DNA from: Bacteroidales bacterium KA00251
GTDB lineage: Bacteria > Bacteroidota > Bacteroidia > Bacteroidales > Porphyromonadaceae
Direction: 5' to 3'
DNA: 41,624 nucleotides
Assembly (NCBI GenBank): GCA_001552775.1
Contig: KQ959253.1
Coordinates: forward strand, 133,001-174,624
Shown here: positions 32,314-40,994 of the stretch, one piece after another
How the letters are laid out: every line of letters begins with the position of its first letter
How positions within the stretch are numbered: position 1 is the stretch's first letter
Notes under the pieces: model-generated
What the model saw: the letters and a program-made list of their open reading frames with translations, nothing else
Told to the model about the DNA's origin: nothing
Databases searched by the model: none
Translations under genes and position numbers: made by a program

Positions 32314-33471
32314 CTACTTTGCCCTGTGTGCTTGGAAGTATGCGCTGAGTAGCTTTTGTGCTCCAATGAAAGGAGTCATTTCATCAGACAAAACGGCACT
32401 TTCAATGAGGGGAATTGTGCCCTTTACAGCCTCATTTTCGTAGAAAGAGCGTCTAAGAGCTTCATTGATTGCCTCTTGAAGCCACCATTTGGTTTGTTCC
32501 TTTCTCTTTTTTTCAAAGTAGCTTGTGTGGATAGCTTGTAGGCGGTACTGGTCTATCATATCAAAGATCTCTTTGATCCCAATACCATAGTAGCCAGAGT
32601 AAGTTAAAACTTTTGGCTCCCATCCCGACTCTGTGGGAGGAAAGAGGTGCAGGGCATTGCGATAGTGTGAGGCTGCCAACTGAGCTTTCTCTATATTGTC
32701 GCCATCCGCTTTGTTGATGATTATCCCATCGGCCATCTCCATAATTCCACGTTTGATCCCCTGAAGTTCATCCCCTGTGCCAGCTAATTGGATTAGTAGG
32801 AAAAAGTCTACCATAGAGTGCACCACTGTTTCGCTTTGCCCCACACCTACAGTTTCCACAAATATGGTGTCAAATCCAGCCGCCTCACAGAGGATAATAG
32901 TCTCCCTCGTCTTGCGCGCAACGCCACCTAGTGAATCACCGGCAGGACTAGGGCGAATAAATGCATTCTTTTCACGGGAGAGTTGCTCCATACGAGTCTT
33001 ATCACCAAGAATACTGCCCTTTGAAACTTCGCTTGAGGGGTCAATGGCTAGTACTGCAAGTTTGTGTCCCTGTTTGATAAGGTGCATACCGAAGGTGTCG
33101 ATGCTTGTACTTTTCCCAGAGCCTGGTACGCCGGTAATTCCTATTCTCATAGACTTTCCCGAGTAAGGAAGGCAAGCCTCGATGATCTTTTGGGCCTCTT
33201 CGCGGTCTTTGGTTAGGGTACTTTCAATAAGCGTTACAGCACGACTTAGTAGTGTAATGTTGCCCTCTAGTATACCCTCAATAAGTTCTTGCGAAGAAGG
33301 TCTTTTCTGTCGTTGGGGCTTTCTATAGGGATTTGTTGAGGGTGGAGAAGCGATCCCAGAGTTTACTTTAAGCCCCTTGTAGGAAGGATCATTTTCGGGG
33401 TGAAGTATTCGGTCTCGCTCTTCAGGGTGATGGTGAAGGTCGGTCTCTGAAAGAAAAGAGTTTTTCCTCAT
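32314..33471 (-). CDS. meaB: MeaB/ArgK-type GTPase, methylmalonyl-CoA mutase chaperone
   Basis: A 385-residue G3E-family GTPase. The P-loop is GITGVPGSGKSTSIDTFG, then VLAIDPSSEVSKGSILGDKT, FIRPSPAGDSLGGVA (family motif), FVETVGVGQSE (switch), and IINKADGDN (guanine specificity). MeaB protects and reloads B12-dependent methylmalonyl-CoA mutase, used by Bacteroidetes for propionate or succinyl-CoA interconversion. Residues 1-60 are a polar, His/Pro-rich extension typical of Bacteroidetes members. The mutase genes are not in the window, so meaB stands alone here with its own -7 element (33510-33517) and terminator (32192-32222). Confidence 0.92.
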   Translation of the reverse strand: MRKNSFLSETDLHHHPEERDRILHPENDPSYKGLKVNSGIASPPSTNPYRKPQRQKRPSSQELIEGILEGNITLLSRAVTLIESTLTKDREEAQKIIEACLPYSGKSMRIGITGVPGSGKSTSIDTFGMHLIKQGHKLAVLAIDPSSEVSKGSILGDKTRMEQLSREKNAFIRPSPAGDSLGGVARKTRETIILCEAAGFDTIFVETVGVGQSETVVHSMVDFFLLIQLAGTGDELQGIKRGIMEMADGIIINKADGDNIEKAQLAASHYRNALHLFPPTESGWEPKVLTYSGYYGIGIKEIFDMIDQYRLQAIHTSYFEKKRKEQTKWWLQEAINEALRRSFYENEAVKGTIPLIESAVLSDEMTPFIGAQKLLSAYFQAHRAK

Positions 33472-33509
33472 GGGGTCTATGCTTAGATTAATTTATAAGA
33501 AGGTCACTC

Positions 33510-33517
33510 CAAAGATA
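33510..33517 (-). promoter_or_regulatory. -7 element for meaB
   Basis: The minus strand reads TATCTTTG, exact consensus, 38 bp before the ATG. Confidence 0.5.
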
Positions 33518-33663
33518 AGGATAAAAACGGAGAAAGAGAGACAGAGAGAAGACGATTAAAGAGCTGTATAGCATGATAGACTAAAGCGGATTTATTAGCC
33601 TTTCAAAAAGGCTAGATCTCTTGACAAGAGAAAGCGTTGAAAAGGTGTGGCTCACGCTCAAAA

Positions 33664-33773
33664 AAAATCTCTCGGAATATTTAAGAAAATCTCTCGGAAC
33701 ATTTAAGAAAATCTCTCGGAACATTTCAAAAAATCTCTCGGAACATTCATTTAAATCACTCGGAACTTTTGAA
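33664..33773. repeat. 22-bp tandem array, five units
   Basis: Units start at 33664, 33686, 33708, 33730 and 33752, each exactly 22 bp. The conserved core is AAAATCTCTCGGAACATT, decaying in units 4 and 5. It shares the period, the leading A-run and the TC-x-CGGAA core with the array at 3152-3239, so the two probably have a common origin. It lies between the divergent meaB and lipoprotein genes. The rest of that gap (33774-34062) holds only a promoter. A frame crossing the array on the minus strand is judged spurious. Confidence 0.9.
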
Positions 33774-33967
33774 TGAGTCGTCCAGTATGGGGTCTGTAAT
33801 TTGTTAATTCGCCTAAGGGTAAGAGGGGGCAATTGTGTGTTTAATGAAATGTTTACTTTATGGTGGCCGTGTTGTCAAGATAGCTTAAAATTGTCTCTCT
33901 CTATGGGTACAGGTCTCTTTTGTGCGGTGAGTCTATAATGAATAAAAAACTTTCCACTAGAATTTGT

Positions 33968-33975
33968 TACCTTTG
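33968..33975 (+). promoter_or_regulatory. -7 element for modular lipoprotein
   Basis: TACCTTTG, exact consensus, 87 bp before the ATG at 34063. No -33 TTTG at standard spacing. Confidence 0.5.
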
Positions 33976-34062
33976 TTCAGAGTCCTGAGGGTAGTTTAGA
34001 TCTCCTAGATCACCCACACGATGTTGAAATTTATTTACAATGGTTAAAGAAACATTCATATT

Positions 34063-35694
34063 ATGAGAAGTAAAAACACCACACTTGGCTACAAACTAAC
34101 CCTAGCCCTGCTTACAATTTTTGCAGCGACAATGCTTGCTGGCTGTAAACATGATCCTAAACCTGATCCCCAACCCAACCCCAACCCTCAGAATCCCTCT
34201 AAAGAAGATCCAAAAAAAACGGATAATCCTAATACGGCCAAAGATTTCAAAGAGTGGCTCAAGTTTGATGAGGCTGGTAATCTAGCAACTGTACCCATCC
34301 CCTTTGCAGACTTTTCAAAAGGAATTGAAGAGGTCAAGGCCTGGGAGAAAGAATACGGATCTACACTCTATAAGGAGAGTACTAATGAAGGAAAAACGAG
34401 CCTTTTCTATGATACCAATGATCCTAAGAAACTTAATGTAAAACGATTCTATAGATTTGGAGGAGGTAAATTAGAAGCTTCAATATTTTCCGTAGCCTCT
34501 AAATTGATCTTTGAGTCTACCTTAGCAAAGGCTATTCCTAATGATGCTTTTGAACTTATCCTTAAAAAAGAAGGTTATACCCTCACCAAAGAACAACCTA
34601 AAAGGGATGGTGTGAGCTACACCAATGGAAAGTACAATATTATTTTCAACTACAGCACAGGCAATAGAGAAATTACAATGGCAGTGGTGCTTCCTGCAAC
34701 AAAAGGTGGAAGCGACTATTCCTTTCAGTCTGATGTAAAAGACCTTCCCCTTCTTCTAAAGGGAAAATATGTAAAAGACTATTCGGAAACTGACGTCAAA
34801 GCTCACGAAAAGAACCTAGGAAGAGTTTATAGTGACAAAATGAGCAAGAGTGGTGAGCGTCTTGTTTTCCTAGCAGATGGGTCTACCCGAACGAATCTGC
34901 AGAAGGTGGTCTATGACCAAAAGGATGGACAAAATTCTGATGGCTCTCCGAGAAAAGCTCAAATTGTAGCTACCTCTCTAAGTATTCCTAATGTAGAAAT
35001 GCTGAAGACCCCTGAAGTAAAGCAATATCTACAGAATCAGGGTTTTGTGTACGAAAAGGAAGTTAGCTTTTCTGGATCCTCTGCGTTTATCTATGATGCC
35101 AAAGATCTCGGATTTAAACTTACTATAGCAAGTGTCGATGGAAAGTCTACCATGTGGGTATTTGATAAGTATGCCATAAAGGGAGGACAAGATCCCAATC
35201 CTCAAAAGATTAGAGAAGCTTATTACTTGCCTTTGTATATGTGGGATGCCCCAATTACAGAGAGTTCACCAATAATAGCAAAAGAAAAAGAAAGAGGGAT
35301 GAAGGTGACCTTTAGACCCGCTGAGACCACAGGAGTACTCCCTAGAGGAGCAGAGATCAATGTTGAGCCACCTTATGATCGTGACTACGGCTCTTCTTTG
35401 AAAAAGCTGGGAATTAGTATGATCTCATATTCCATTGATAAATATGCAAAAGACCCTTCTAAAAATGTAAAGGCAGAGTGGCTTTTGAACTACCTTAACA
35501 GCAAGGATAAAGTGGAACAGGGGATCAAAGAAGCACAAGCTTACCTAGAAGAAAAAGGATTTGTCCTTAAAGAAGGTAATGGAGCTGCAAATGAGGTGAC
35601 CTGCTACTACCACGAGAAAGACAAAGTGGTTGCTGTGATTTCTCGTATGTTTGGAGGTTGTGTAGTTTCCTTTAAGTATTGTGAAACTTGGTAA
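34063..35694 (+). CDS. Modular lipoprotein with three repeat modules
   Basis: A 543-residue protein. The lipobox LAGC (Cys28) is followed by a Pro/Asn/Lys-rich tether (DPKPDPQPNPNPQNPSK). The body holds three copies of a ~150-170-residue module starting near residues 65, 225 and 385. Each has an E-K-x-x-G motif (AWEKEYGS; AHEKNLGR; AKEKERGM) and later a helix ending in EGY, QGF or KGF (LILKKEGYTL; YLQNQGFVYE; YLEEKGFVLK) followed by a strand with Y-x-x-x-D/K-x. Two modules of the same type occur in the lipoprotein at 7078-8523. I do not recognise the module and infer only a surface or periplasm-facing lipoprotein. It has its own promoter and a strong terminator. Confidence 0.8.
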   Translation: MRSKNTTLGYKLTLALLTIFAATMLAGCKHDPKPDPQPNPNPQNPSKEDPKKTDNPNTAKDFKEWLKFDEAGNLATVPIPFADFSKGIEEVKAWEKEYGSTLYKESTNEGKTSLFYDTNDPKKLNVKRFYRFGGGKLEASIFSVASKLIFESTLAKAIPNDAFELILKKEGYTLTKEQPKRDGVSYTNGKYNIIFNYSTGNREITMAVVLPATKGGSDYSFQSDVKDLPLLLKGKYVKDYSETDVKAHEKNLGRVYSDKMSKSGERLVFLADGSTRTNLQKVVYDQKDGQNSDGSPRKAQIVATSLSIPNVEMLKTPEVKQYLQNQGFVYEKEVSFSGSSAFIYDAKDLGFKLTIASVDGKSTMWVFDKYAIKGGQDPNPQKIREAYYLPLYMWDAPITESSPIIAKEKERGMKVTFRPAETTGVLPRGAEINVEPPYDRDYGSSLKKLGISMISYSIDKYAKDPSKNVKAEWLLNYLNSKDKVEQGIKEAQAYLEEKGFVLKEGNGAANEVTCYYHEKDKVVAVISRMFGGCVVSFKYCETW

Positions 35695-35707
35695 TAGCCT
35701 TAGCGTA

Positions 35708-35752
35708 ACTCCTCGTCTTCTTTTACGTGAATGAAGACGAGGAGTTTTTTTT
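35708..35752 (+). terminator. Terminator of modular lipoprotein gene
   Basis: ACTCCTCGTCTTC (35708-35720) pairs perfectly with GAAGACGAGGAGT (35733-35745), followed by a run of T. The downstream protease gene must therefore have its own promoter, which I could not identify with confidence. Confidence 0.95.
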
Positions 35753-35779
35753 GTTTAATCTCCTAACTTTTTTCTTTGC

Positions 35780-38647
35780 ATGCCGATGAAACGTTTGCTT
35801 CTACTACCGCTATTGATGCTTTGTATTGCCTTGCCTAAGCATACTTTCCTTTCTGCTCAACTCAGTTTTGGGGGAGATCCGAAAGTAGCTACTTATGGGC
35901 TTCGCAATGCAAAAGCTCCTTTTCAGCTTACAGTTCCATTCAATAAAGAAGATTTACTCGCAACAGCTTCTTGGAACGACGGAATGATGAAGGTTGGAGA
36001 AGTGCTCCCCGCAAAAATCAACTTCTTTGATCAAGCTGAGAGTTTCTTTTCCCACGATGGAACGCTTTGCTATAAACTTACCCTTACTGCACGAGATGCA
36101 CAAGGTCTTTCTGTGGCTTTTTCGCGCTTTCAGATCCCCGAAGGAGGGCGTTTTTATATCTACACTGCAGAGCAGCATCTGGGTGCTTTCACTAAGACAA
36201 GCAATCCTGACGGAAACTTCTTTGCCACAGCCCCCTTGCGTGGAAATGAAATAACTCTGCAGTATGAAGCTCCACAAGGGAATCCCCCCGCGACTATAGA
36301 AATTGATCATCTGGGGTACTTGTTCCGTCTTGAAGGATTGGCTCTACGCGATCTAAGCAAAGAGGGCTCTTCCACTTTGTGTGAGGTCAATGTAAACTGT
36401 CCTGAAGGAGATCTTACTCGACAACAGCAGGACGCCGTAGTGCAGATTTACGGAAAAGTAGGAAAGAGCTATGGCTATTGTACAGGTACTGTAGTCAATA
36501 ATACGGCAGAAGACTTTACCCCTTATATCCTTACGGCTGCTCACTGTGGTGGCATTACGAATCCTCTTCCCGCTGAAGATTACAAAGCATGGATATTTAC
36601 CTTTCACTACGAGAAGCCGAATTGTCAAAACAATTACCAGCACGCAGATAAGATGCTTACTCTCTCTGGCTGTGAGATGATAAGCTTCCTTGCAACTGAT
36701 GGCAAGAGTGATGGCCTTCTACTAAAACTTACTTCTGCAATCCCAAAATATTATGGGGTATATTATGCAGGATGGGATAGAAGTGAAACAATAGGAACTA
36801 AACACATAGGTCTTCATCACCCCAATGGCGACATGATGAAAGTCTCTACTTCATCAGAAAAACCCATTATCGCAACCTATGCCGACCGACAGCATAAAGG
36901 AGGAAAGGAAGCATTTCTCAATGTGAAATATCAGAAAACAGACAACGGACACGGCGTAACAGAAGGGGGAAGCTCGGGATCTCCTCTTTTCAACGAAGAG
37001 GGACTTCTAGTGGCTACCCTTACGGGTGGTGCCTCTTCTTGTAGCAATGCTGAGGGGTCTAACTATTACGGGCGAATGGCTTATCACTGGGATAAGTATG
37101 AAGCCGTAGGAAAGAGTGTGGCCTCTACTCTTGATCCACAAGGGGGAGGAGTAGCCACTAAACTCCACGGAAAGTATCAGTCAACAGCATTTGCCGTACT
37201 TATCCAACCTCTTCAAAATGTGCAGGTGAAGACGTCCTATAACGAAAATTTACAAAGTGTTACGTTTTCCTGGAAACTTGCCGAAAGATTACCAATGGAA
37301 GAGGGATGGAAACTCTACATTTGGAAGGAGGGAGCCACAGAGCCTAGCGCCATCTTGCCTATATCCAAGACACAGTGGCAAGATACCTTAGAAGAAACGG
37401 TTTCTGGTACTACCCTTTACACCTTCCGCTACGGATATACCCCATCTAACCAAGCGACACCTATCTACTTTGCACCACGCCGTATTGCTCTTCTTTCACA
37501 GCAACCTAGTGGAGTGAGAGAGTTTAAAACAGTGGAAGCACAAGGAAAAACAAAGCTAACTTGGAAAAAGCCTATCCACTTCCAGCGCGTCACTAATATA
37601 GCTCCTGAAGAATCTAGTTTTAAGCGTCTCAATGACTACAGAGATGGCAGTGAACCCTACTTCGTTAAACCTATAAAGACCCTATTTGCAGGATCCCTTT
37701 TTAATGGTTTGGAGCTGCAACATCTAGTGGGGAAAAAGATCGCGGCAGTGGGCTTTGTTACCGCTCGAGGATCTCTTATTCACCATTACAGTGTATTTGT
37801 CCGTGAGGGGATCGCTATTGATGACAAAGAGAATTATGCTCAAGGTAAAGATACTCCAGAAACCTACTTCGAGCAATCCCTTGTTGGTGCGTATAACGAG
37901 CTAGAAAAAAGAGAAGTGCTCTTAGATACTCCTTTTACAATAAAAGGGAATGATCTTTTAGTGGTTGGAGTAAAGACAAATACCGAAACGGACTTCAAAA
38001 GTAGAGCTCTCGTAGTAGCTGAGAGAGGACTCTCTTGTGCACTTAAAAATGGGGTGGCAAATCATATTCCTACAGAAGCGAAGCTACCCTATGTCAATAC
38101 AAATCGTTGGTTCCCTTTGTCAGAGTGTTTTATGGGTCAAGACGGTCTGTCTGCTACAAGCTTCGTATTATGTGATGCTTCTTCAGAGGATCGTTTTGTA
38201 CTTCCCGACAAGATGCCTTATGGACCATTCCCCGTTCTCTTTCCTCAACTCCGAGGCTACAAAATCCTTAAAGATGGTAAAGAGATTGCTACACTTGAAG
38301 ATCCCAGTGCAGAGGAGTATACAGTTCCACAGTCTGGAAACTATACTATTATCCCACTTTACGAAGGATATAGAGATGGTGCAAGTGGAGTAGAGCGAGT
38401 AGCTTCGTCTAGCAAATACGTCGTGTACCCTACACATTTCAATGACGAGCTTAATATTGAAGGGGTGAACTCCTCGGCAGAGATCACGATCTATGGAATG
38501 GATGGTAAATTGGTAAAAAGAGTTTCTCTAGTGCAGCGTGGAGAGAAACAGACGATCAACTTGGGCTCGCTTTCCCGTGGTGAGTTTATCCTTGTCTTAA
38601 GAGATGCCCAAGGCGTGGACTATGTCCAGCATATCTTCAAGTATTAA
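35780..38647 (+). CDS. T9SS-secreted trypsin-like serine protease, PepK/lysyl endopeptidase type
   Basis: A 955-residue secreted protease. A signal peptide (LLLLPLLMLCIALPKHTFLS) and a propeptide/beta domain (~25-200) precede a chymotrypsin-fold domain. Triad residues: His255 in LTAAHCGG, Asp311 in SDGLLLKL, and Ser399 in GGSSGSPLF. Cys-rich flanks (SSTLCEVNVNCPEGD) resemble lysyl endopeptidases and the Lys-specific PepK of P. gingivalis. Two fibronectin/cleaved-adhesin-like regions follow (~475-560 and ~620-850). The C-terminus starting VVYPTHFNDELNIEG is a T9SS type A sorting domain. It is likely exported, cell-attached and proteolytic, feeding peptide nutrition; Lys specificity is inferred from family only. 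Met3 (35786) is an alternative start. It is transcribed alone. Confidence 0.88.
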   Translation: MPMKRLLLLPLLMLCIALPKHTFLSAQLSFGGDPKVATYGLRNAKAPFQLTVPFNKEDLLATASWNDGMMKVGEVLPAKINFFDQAESFFSHDGTLCYKLTLTARDAQGLSVAFSRFQIPEGGRFYIYTAEQHLGAFTKTSNPDGNFFATAPLRGNEITLQYEAPQGNPPATIEIDHLGYLFRLEGLALRDLSKEGSSTLCEVNVNCPEGDLTRQQQDAVVQIYGKVGKSYGYCTGTVVNNTAEDFTPYILTAAHCGGITNPLPAEDYKAWIFTFHYEKPNCQNNYQHADKMLTLSGCEMISFLATDGKSDGLLLKLTSAIPKYYGVYYAGWDRSETIGTKHIGLHHPNGDMMKVSTSSEKPIIATYADRQHKGGKEAFLNVKYQKTDNGHGVTEGGSSGSPLFNEEGLLVATLTGGASSCSNAEGSNYYGRMAYHWDKYEAVGKSVASTLDPQGGGVATKLHGKYQSTAFAVLIQPLQNVQVKTSYNENLQSVTFSWKLAERLPMEEGWKLYIWKEGATEPSAILPISKTQWQDTLEETVSGTTLYTFRYGYTPSNQATPIYFAPRRIALLSQQPSGVREFKTVEAQGKTKLTWKKPIHFQRVTNIAPEESSFKRLNDYRDGSEPYFVKPIKTLFAGSLFNGLELQHLVGKKIAAVGFVTARGSLIHHYSVFVREGIAIDDKENYAQGKDTPETYFEQSLVGAYNELEKREVLLDTPFTIKGNDLLVVGVKTNTETDFKSRALVVAERGLSCALKNGVANHIPTEAKLPYVNTNRWFPLSECFMGQDGLSATSFVLCDASSEDRFVLPDKMPYGPFPVLFPQLRGYKILKDGKEIATLEDPSAEEYTVPQSGNYTIIPLYEGYRDGASGVERVASSSKYVVYPTHFNDELNIEGVNSSAEITIYGMDGKLVKRVSLVQRGEKQTINLGSLSRGEFILVLRDAQGVDYVQHIFKY

Positions 38648-38755
38648 ATCCCATTGGGGAAATACTAATAGATAAGGGGATTATTAGATTGTGGTGCATG
38701 AACGAAAGTCTACAGAGAGTTTTTTTGAAATCCTCTCTACTGGATAGGTATTGTG

Positions 38756-39511
38756 CTACTCTGTAATCCCTTTGTCTTCGCTGATTGATTGCAGATACTT
38801 GGCGACCTCTTTGCTTTTTAAAGGCTTTACATTGGTAGTGTGAAGCAGTTGGGGATCGATAAAGTCACCGACTTCATTGCATACAGCTACGACACCTTCT
38901 ACAAGGCTACTAGGATCAATCCCATATGGAATGAGGTAAGAGAAAATAGCGTAAGAATCGCCGTAAGTGCTCTCTTCAAATTCCCCCTTTATACCTTCTA
39001 ATGCATACAAGACTTCTTCTTTGAGGAGATCGCGTTGATACTCCTGGAGAGGAAGTCTATTTTTTGTAACGAATAAGGTGGAGTATCGAAGTAAATTGTC
39101 TCGTCCTCCAAGACCTGTGGTAATTACAGCTACATATTCAAGGTCTGAAAGAGAGGCCTCCAAGGCGATTCGTGCATCAAACTCTGCTAATACCGCCCAA
39201 TGATAAAGAGGGCGAGGTGCCACCATTAGAAAATCTTCGAGAAGGCGATAGGCTTTAATCTGTCTCGTGGCCGCAAGTTGCACAAGAGTGTTTTTTAACC
39301 ACTTTGTACCCATTCGCTTATCATATAAAAGAGACTCTATATAGGTTAGTCTCCTTTGTGTAAATGAAGGTTTTCGTAAACGTGCAGTAGCTAGCTTTTT
39401 GTAAAATTGCATCTGAACACCTAGAGGAACGCTCTTGTCAATCTGAAAGAGACGTGTATTCTTCCCCTCAAAAGGGAGAAAGTCTAAGGTGGAGTTTTCG
39501 TTTTTTTGCAT
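38756..39511 (-). CDS. Conserved-looking protein of unknown function
   Basis: A 251-residue, largely helical cytoplasmic protein without signal peptide or membrane helix. Basic at the N-terminal third (KKLATARLRKPSFTQRRLTY) and acidic at the end. Segments such as LKNTLVQLAATRQIKAYRLL, EDFLMVAPRPLYHWAVLAEF and LSDLEYVAVITTGLGGRDNL suggest a helical-repeat or scaffold-like fold. I recognise no family and no catalytic motif. It begins 22 bp after the endonuclease gene on the same strand and probably shares its transcript. The 38648-38755 gap, where it converges with the protease gene, shows only weak pairing and no clear terminator. Confidence 0.75.
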   Translation of the reverse strand: MQKNENSTLDFLPFEGKNTRLFQIDKSVPLGVQMQFYKKLATARLRKPSFTQRRLTYIESLLYDKRMGTKWLKNTLVQLAATRQIKAYRLLEDFLMVAPRPLYHWAVLAEFDARIALEASLSDLEYVAVITTGLGGRDNLLRYSTLFVTKNRLPLQEYQRDLLKEEVLYALEGIKGEFEESTYGDSYAIFSYLIPYGIDPSSLVEGVVAVCNEVGDFIDPQLLHTTNVKPLKSKEVAKYLQSISEDKGITE

Positions 39512-39533
39512 GCTATCTTTCAGTAAACACCGG

Positions 39534-40778
39534 CTATTTATAGGGGTGTAATCGTAAGGTGACCCTAATTGGGAGGTGGTCGCTTGTCCCTCCTATATAG
39601 TTATCTCCCCCAAAGGTACGCAAAGGCGTACTTATTCCACTATTTTGCTTCTTCATTCTTCCACGAAGAGAGCAGTTAGAAAAACTGCCAGTTACATAAG
39701 AAATATACGATTTTTCTGCATGATTGAAGAAGTGTGGAGAGAGGAGGATGCGATCGATCTGTGTGTACACTTTGTGAAAGTAGTAGCTTCCTGCTACGCT
39801 CTCTGGTGCTTTATCAAGGCTTACATCGTACATTTTACCCAATTCGAGACTATTGCATAAAGGCGAATCGCTGTGTTGCTTTCGGGATTCGGCTTTGGTC
39901 ACATACGGAGGTATGCTCCCTTCAGACCCAACCCTCTGCGCCTTGCGCTTCATCCTTTCTGCAAGGTCTAGACAATCTTGCGAGCAAGATTGTGAGACTG
40001 TTGACTTTTGCAACAGTCTCAATTCTGTAGTTCCTTTCCTGTCGTAGAGTGCGATCCATTGCTCATCGATGGTCTCTTGGGGTGTACTGTTGAAGTCTCC
40101 TAGGACGAGGATTGGCATTGATGGATCTGCCGAGGAGATGCTGTCGCACTTGGAGTGAAGGAGGTGAAAGGCTTCCTTCCGATAGGGAGCAGATTTTTTT
40201 CTGCCCGAAAAGTTGGAGGGGAGGTGTAGTACAAATATAGTGAGGGGGTACCTTCCAAGAAGAGATCCTGAGACAGCGAGAATAGGGCGAGACGAGTGTG
40301 GAGGAAGACCCTCAGGAGTAGGGATGCACCATTCTCTTACATCATAAGGCTTAAATAGCCCTTCTGCATAAAGAAGAGCTACTCTAATGCCCCGTGCATC
40401 GGCTCCTTGCGAAACAAGTGGATGATAGCATGCAGAGGTGATCCCTTTTTGTGTGACAAGGTCTTGTAGAGTACCTGCATTTTCAACTTCTTGTAGTGCC
40501 ACAAGCCAGGGCCATGACATTCCACCTGTTTGGCTAATTGCTTCTGCAATCTGTCTAAGCTTTCGATAGTAGCGTCGAGTCTCCCACTTTTTTTTGCTTT
40601 GGGGAAGGTACTCTTTGTCGTTGTGGTGTGCATCGGGAATAGTGTCAAATAGATTTTCCACATTAAAGCTCATAACCGAAAAAAACTCTTCTTCCGGAGC
40701 TTGAGAAAAGAGCTCTCCCAAGCAACCAAGCAGAGCAACGGCAATAAAAGGAAACCGAAGAAAAAGATGATGCTGCAT
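39534..40778 (-). CDS. Secreted endonuclease/exonuclease/phosphatase-family protein carrying an in-frame MITE
   Basis: 414 residues from the ATG at 40778, which directly precedes the signal peptide (FPFIAVALLGCLGELFSQA); the frame extends 15 codons to a TTG. The EEP fold motifs are all present: FSVMSFNVENLFDT, LVALQEVENA, VLGDFNSTP, YTQIDRILLS and GGTSDHLPIR. Members cut phosphodiester bonds in nucleic acids or act on lipids or sugars; the substrate is unknown. Between GDFNSTP and YTQIDR, 60 codons are MITE copy C plus its target duplication. Removing them restores TTELGKMYDV, a normal loop. All catalytic motifs survive, so the gene may still be active. A -7 element lies at 40868-40875. Confidence 0.85.
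   Translation of the reverse strand: MQHHLFLRFPFIAVALLGCLGELFSQAPEEEFFSVMSFNVENLFDTIPDAHHNDKEYLPQSKKKWETRRYYRKLRQIAEAISQTGGMSWPWLVALQEVENAGTLQDLVTQKGITSACYHPLVSQGADARGIRVALLYAEGLFKPYDVREWCIPTPEGLPPHSSRPILAVSGSLLGRYPLTIFVLHLPSNFSGRKKSAPYRKEAFHLLHSKCDSISSADPSMPILVLGDFNSTPQETIDEQWIALYDRKGTTELRLLQKSTVSQSCSQDCLDLAERMKRKAQRVGSEGSIPPYVTKAESRKQHSDSPLCNSLELGKMYDVSLDKAPESVAGSYYFHKVYTQIDRILLSPHFFNHAEKSYISYVTGSFSNCSLRGRMKKQNSGISTPLRTFGGDNYIGGTSDHLPIRVTLRLHPYK
39846..40020 (+). mobile_element. MITE copy C (175 bp), inserted inside a gene
   Basis: Same length and orientation as copies A and B, with about five substitutions relative to A. The target duplication is AATTC (39841-39845 and 40021-40025). 175 + 5 = 180 bp, exactly 60 codons, and the host frame reads through it on the minus strand (peptide includes KSTVSQSCSQDCLDLAERM). 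Confidence 0.92.
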
Positions 40779-40867
40779 GGCTATGCAAAACTTGCTTTGA
40801 AAAAGGGTAAAGAGTAGACACAAACGGGATGAAGGAGGTCTTAGACTTCGCCTTGATCGCTATACGA

Positions 40868-40875
40868 CAAAGATA
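40868..40875 (-). promoter_or_regulatory. -7 element for endonuclease gene
   Basis: The minus strand reads TATCTTTG, exact consensus, 90 bp before the ATG at 40778. Confidence 0.5.
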
Positions 40876-40895
40876 ACTCTTTATAAGTATATAAG

Positions 40896-40952
40896 AAAAA
40901 GGCCTAAAGCCCTTCACTAGGAGTAACTCGCTGTGAAGATCTTTAGACCTTT
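40896..40952 (-). terminator. Terminator of TonB-dependent receptor gene
   Basis: AAAGG-CTAAAG-CTTCAC pairs with GTGAAG-CTTTAG-CCTTT (40898-40917 with 40933-40952), interrupted by two small mismatches. On the minus strand a TTTTTC tail follows. Confidence 0.85.
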
Positions 40953-40994
40953 ATTCGCCTTAGTCAATTTTATTTGAAAGGAATAGCCTGTTGA

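Noticed and set aside
33581-33832. 83-codon minus-strand gene across the 22-bp array
   Set aside because: Sequence is mostly the translated repeat, the period is not a multiple of three, and there is no domain or start context.
40779-40823. Longer N-terminus for the endonuclease
   Set aside because: It begins with TTG and precedes a complete signal peptide that starts at the ATG at 40778.
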